This document shows positions 61,077 through 64,000 of a stretch of DNA of 64,000 nucleotides, piece after piece. Made by a program: the position numbers and the translations under genes. The notes under the pieces are model-generated. The model saw only the letters and a program-made list of their open reading frames with translations. It had not been told where the DNA came from and ran no database searches. Source of the DNA: Chitinibacter sp046530675 (GTDB lineage: Bacteria; Pseudomonadota; Gammaproteobacteria; Burkholderiales; Chitinibacteraceae); contig NZ_CP172558.1 in NCBI RefSeq assembly GCF_046530675.1, forward strand, positions 620,001-684,000. The letters run 5' to 3'. Position 1 is the stretch's first letter. Every line of letters begins with the position of its first letter.

Positions 61077-62489
61077 TTACCACTCGCCCAAGTAGGCCAG
61101 TATACCCTCTGCAGCATTTCTGCCTTCATAAACTGCACGTACAACGAGATCTGCGCCACGCACCTGATCGCCGCCCGCGAAAATTTTCGGGTTCGACGTC
61201 TGATGTTTGAACTCTTGCTTCTCGGCGGCAATCGTGCGACCCCAGTCGTCGGTTTTCACGCCTTGTGCGTCAAACCATGACTCTGGCTCGACCGAGAAAC
61301 CGAAGGCCACGATCACGTGATCGCATTCGATTACACGTTCTGAACCGGCGACCAATTCTGGACGACGGCGGCCTTTCTCATCCGGTGCGCCCAATTGCGT
61401 CGAAACCAGCGTCAGCGCCAAGCTGCCGTCGGCATTCTTTTCGATTTTCACTGGCTGGCTGTTCCACGCGAATTCAACGCCTTCTTCTTTGGCATTAGCC
61501 ACTTCGCGTTTCGAGCCCGGCATGTTTTCTTCGTCACGGCGGTAAGCACACACGACGCTGGCCGCGCCTTGGCGGATCGATGTACGGTTGCAATCCATCG
61601 CGGTATCGCCACCGCCCAAGACTACAACGCGCTTGCCTTGCATCGATACAAACGCTTCACCTTCGAGTGTGCCCATCGAATTGCGAACGTTATTGATCAG
61701 GAAAGGCAAAGCTTCGAGCACGCCTGGCAAATCTTCACCAGCAATGCCGCCTTTCATGTACTTGTATGCACCCATACCCATAAATACGGCATCGTAATCA
61801 GCCAGCAACGTTTCAATCGTCACGTCTTTGCCGATTTCGGTATTCAAACGGAACTCGACGCCCATTTCTTCCATGATCTTGCGACGCGTCACGATCACGT
61901 CTTTTTCGAGCTTGAATTCTGGAATACCAAAAGTCAGCAGGCCGCCGATTTCTTCGTAGCGATCAAAGACCACTGGCGTTACACCATTGCGCACCAGCAT
62001 ATCCGCACAACCCAAACCAGCCGGGCCGGCACCAATCACGGCCACTTTACGACCTGTCTGTACGACACCAGACATATCTGGGCGCCAGCCGGCCTTGAAC
62101 GCTTCGTCGGTAATGTATTTTTCTACCGAACCAATCGATACCGCGCCAGCATCCACTTGGTTCAGCGTACACGCGCCTTCGCACAGACGATCTTGCGGGC
62201 AAACACGGCCGCAGATTTCCGGCAGCGAATTGGTCTTGTGCGAGAGTTCAGCCGCTTCAAACAGCTTGCCTTCTTCAACCAGCTTCAACCAGTGAGGGAT
62301 GTGGTTGTGCACCGGACATTCCCACGAGCAATACGGATTGCCACAGGCCAGGCAACGACCAGCTTGCTCGCCAGACGTTACTTTATCCAATGGGCTGTAG
62401 ATTTCTTTAAATACAAATTTGCGCTTTTCAACGGCAACTTTCTCGCCCGGGTTGCGCGCAATATTCAGAAACTGAAACACGTCTGACAT
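61077..62489 (-). CDS. gltD: Glutamate synthase small subunit
   Basis: Passes electrons from NADPH through FAD to the large subunit in glutamate synthesis. The N-terminal iron-sulfur cysteines are C46, C49, C54 and C58 (CLACGNPYCSWEC). The FAD site GAGPAGLGCADML follows near 150 and the NADPH site VVLGGGDTAMDC near 290. The start MSDVFQFLNIARNPGE gives 470 residues; GAGG lies 9 nt upstream. It follows gltB by 111 nt. Confidence 0.97.
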   Translation of the reverse strand: MSDVFQFLNIARNPGEKVAVEKRKFVFKEIYSPLDKVTSGEQAGRCLACGNPYCSWECPVHNHIPHWLKLVEEGKLFEAAELSHKTNSLPEICGRVCPQDRLCEGACTLNQVDAGAVSIGSVEKYITDEAFKAGWRPDMSGVVQTGRKVAVIGAGPAGLGCADMLVRNGVTPVVFDRYEEIGGLLTFGIPEFKLEKDVIVTRRKIMEEMGVEFRLNTEIGKDVTIETLLADYDAVFMGMGAYKYMKGGIAGEDLPGVLEALPFLINNVRNSMGTLEGEAFVSMQGKRVVVLGGGDTAMDCNRTSIRQGAASVVCAYRRDEENMPGSKREVANAKEEGVEFAWNSQPVKIEKNADGSLALTLVSTQLGAPDEKGRRRPELVAGSERVIECDHVIVAFGFSVEPESWFDAQGVKTDDWGRTIAAEKQEFKHQTSNPKIFAGGDQVRGADLVVRAVYEGRNAAEGILAYLGEW

Positions 62490-62600
62490 GGGTATAAACC
62501 TCAATGCGAATCAGATAGTGACTTACGGGCACATACCCTGCACATCCAAATCAAAACTTATTCTGTTGCGGGCAGCTGTGCTACCCGCAACCTCACACAC

Positions 62601-64000
62601 TTAGTCTTTCAACAAGGCATCGAGCTTGGCGACTTTCGGTTTCACCAGCCAGAAGTAATCGACGGCTTCATCGAAGTTGGCCAGCAATTCTTTTGCCTTG
62701 GCTGAACCAGTCAAATCTGCATGCGCCTTGATCTTGTCTTTCAAGAACGCACGGATCGCGCCGTAGGCTTCGCCGTTGATCAGATTCGTATCGATCAGCT
62801 CATTGTTGTAGCGATACGCGAATTTCTGCGTTGGATCGTAAACCAGTGCAAAACCGCCGGTCATACCCGCGCCGAAGTTGTAGCCGGTTTCACCCAGCAC
62901 CACGACGCAACCGCCAGTCATGTATTCGCAACCGTGGTCGCCCACGCCTTCAACAATCGCAGTCGCGCCCGAGTTACGCACCGCGAAACGCTCGCCGGCC
63001 ATACCGGCAGCGTACAATTCGCCACCAGTTGCACCGTATAGACAGGTGTTGCCGACAATCGTTGCTTCGTGCGAAGCAAACTCGCTGCCTTTTGGCGGGT
63101 AGATCACGACTTTACCGCCGTTCATGCCCTTACCAACGTAATCGTTCGCGTCACCAGCCAACTCAATCGTCAGACCTTTGGCATTCCACACACCCAGCGA
63201 CTGACCGGCCGAGCCGTTCAGTTTGATATGCAGTGTGCCTTCCGGCAGAGCCGCAGCGCCGTGCGCCTTGGCAATTTCGCCCGACAGGCGCGCACCGATC
63301 GATCGGTGAATATTGCGCACATTGTATTCAAAGCTTTGTTTCGTACCGGCTTTAATGCCAGCCAAAGCGTCACGAACCATTTCTTCAGCCAGCTCACCTT
63401 TATCGAAAGACGGGTTGCTTGCTTCTACGCAGAAGCGTGGCACTGAATCTGGCGTCGTACCTTGGCTCAACAGCGCACTCATCGCGAGTTTCTTCTGCTT
63501 CTCGGTCGCGCCTTCGATCAGGCCCAAGAGTTCAGTGCGGCCAACCAAGTCTTCGAACTTGCGAATCCCCAGACTTGCCATCAACTCGCGAGTTTCTTGT
63601 GCGATGAAGGTGAAGTAATTGACAACCATTTCTGGCAAGCCGATGAAGTACTTGCTACGCAGCTTGATTTCTTGCGTCGCCACACCGGTCGCACAGTTGT
63701 TCAGGTGACAAATCCGCAGGAATTTGCAACCCAGCGCGACCATAGGGCCAGTACCGAAACCGAAGCTCTCGGCGCCCATGATCGCCGCTTTGACGACGTC
63801 CAGCCCCGTTTTCAGACCCCCGTCGGCCTGTACGCGAACGCGGCCACGCAGGCCATTGGCACGCAATACTTGCTGCGCTTCGGTCAGACCCAATTCAAAC
63901 GGCGAACCGGCATATTTCACAGAGGCCAGTGGCGACGCAGCGGTACCGCCGTCGTAACCAGAAATCGTGATCAGATCAGCGTAGGCTTTGGCGACACCGG
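62601..64000 (-). CDS. gltB: Glutamate synthase large subunit (5' end outside window)
   Basis: C-terminal part, about 466 codons, of the roughly 1500-residue NADPH-dependent glutamate synthase. Visible are the end of the FMN-binding synthase domain (ISGYDGGTAASPLASVKYAG, LKTGLDVVKAAIMGAESFGFGT), the [3Fe-4S] cysteines in GCKFLRICHLNNC, and the C-terminal GXGXG beta-helix domain (KLNGSAGQSLG, GKGMNGGKVVIYPP). The frame is open through position 64000; the in-frame GTG at 63920 is an internal valine, not a start. The beta-helix domain and stop are intact. Confidence 0.96.
   Translation of the reverse strand, partial: GVAKAYADLITISGYDGGTAASPLASVKYAGSPFELGLTEAQQVLRANGLRGRVRVQADGGLKTGLDVVKAAIMGAESFGFGTGPMVALGCKFLRICHLNNCATGVATQEIKLRSKYFIGLPEMVVNYFTFIAQETRELMASLGIRKFEDLVGRTELLGLIEGATEKQKKLAMSALLSQGTTPDSVPRFCVEASNPSFDKGELAEEMVRDALAGIKAGTKQSFEYNVRNIHRSIGARLSGEIAKAHGAAALPEGTLHIKLNGSAGQSLGVWNAKGLTIELAGDANDYVGKGMNGGKVVIYPPKGSEFASHEATIVGNTCLYGATGGELYAAGMAGERFAVRNSGATAIVEGVGDHGCEYMTGGCVVVLGETGYNFGAGMTGGFALVYDPTQKFAYRYNNELIDTNLINGEAYGAIRAFLKDKIKAHADLTGSAKAKELLANFDEAVDYFWLVKPKVAKLDALLKD

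Noticed and set aside
61395..62486. Plus-strand open frame of 363 codons opposite gltD
   Set aside because: Its translation is rich in His, Phe and Arg with no domain; it is an antisense shadow of gltD.
62601..63920. gltB treated as a complete 439-residue gene starting at 63920
   Set aside because: The frame remains open and homologous through position 64000, and the GTG at 63920 is an internal valine of the synthase domain.

Overview
The window is a chromosomal stretch from a Gram-negative bacterium, most likely a betaproteobacterium of the order Neisseriales (Chromobacteriaceae or Chitinibacteraceae type). The evidence is the continuous tRNA-tufB-secE-nusG-rpl-rpoBC-str-S10-spc-alpha superoperon, the pilB-pilC-pilD-coaE-zapD-yacG block, IspB of the octaprenyl type, a 101-residue zinc-free S14, and PhoU-Ppx-CorA, RpiA and GltBD of proteobacterial type. 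The genus is inference: no 16S rRNA gene is present. No insertion sequence, prophage, CRISPR array, integrase or toxin-antitoxin pair was seen, and nearly all of the sequence is core genome.

Layout. Positions 1-5100 hold obgE (cut by the window edge), rpmA-rplU, divergent ispB, then rpsP-rimM-trmD-rplS. Positions 5166-13936 hold ffh, a divergent CcsA-like gene, the type IV pilus block pilBCD with coaE, zapD and yacG, and convergent apaH. Positions 14009-46100 are one long minus-strand translation and transcription cluster. In its direction of transcription it runs tRNA-Tyr, tRNA-Gly, tRNA-Thr, tuf, tRNA-Trp, secE, nusG, rplKAJL, rpoBC, rpsLG, fusA, a second tuf, rpsJ, then the S10, spc and alpha gene sets down to rplQ. 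It is divided by several strong hairpins and a few recognisable promoters. infA is missing from its usual place between secY and rpmJ.

Positions 46209-64000 are more mixed: lgt, ilvD, a cold-shock gene, an unknown 217-residue gene behind a good candidate sigma-28 promoter, a folE-BLUF pair, tRNA-Phe, a DUF456 membrane protein, the minus-strand run phoU-ppx-corA, rpiA, rarD, marC, a TPR/degenerate-GGDEF gene coupled to a second TPR gene, gltD, and gltB (cut by the window edge).

How the parts fit. Most genes serve ribosome, RNA polymerase and Sec translocon production. The sequence shows ordinary regulatory devices for this: a tRNA promoter with a GC-rich discriminator, an L10 leader, an attenuator-like hairpin before rpoB and a strong terminator between rpsJ and rplC. 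The least ordinary items are the GTP cyclohydrolase I-BLUF photoreceptor operon, the candidate flagellar-sigma gene of unknown function, the TPR-GGDEF/TPR pair, and the uneven divergence of two tuf copies that encode identical proteins. I found no clearly new multi-gene system; the folE-BLUF pair and the sigma-28-linked orphan are the best leads.
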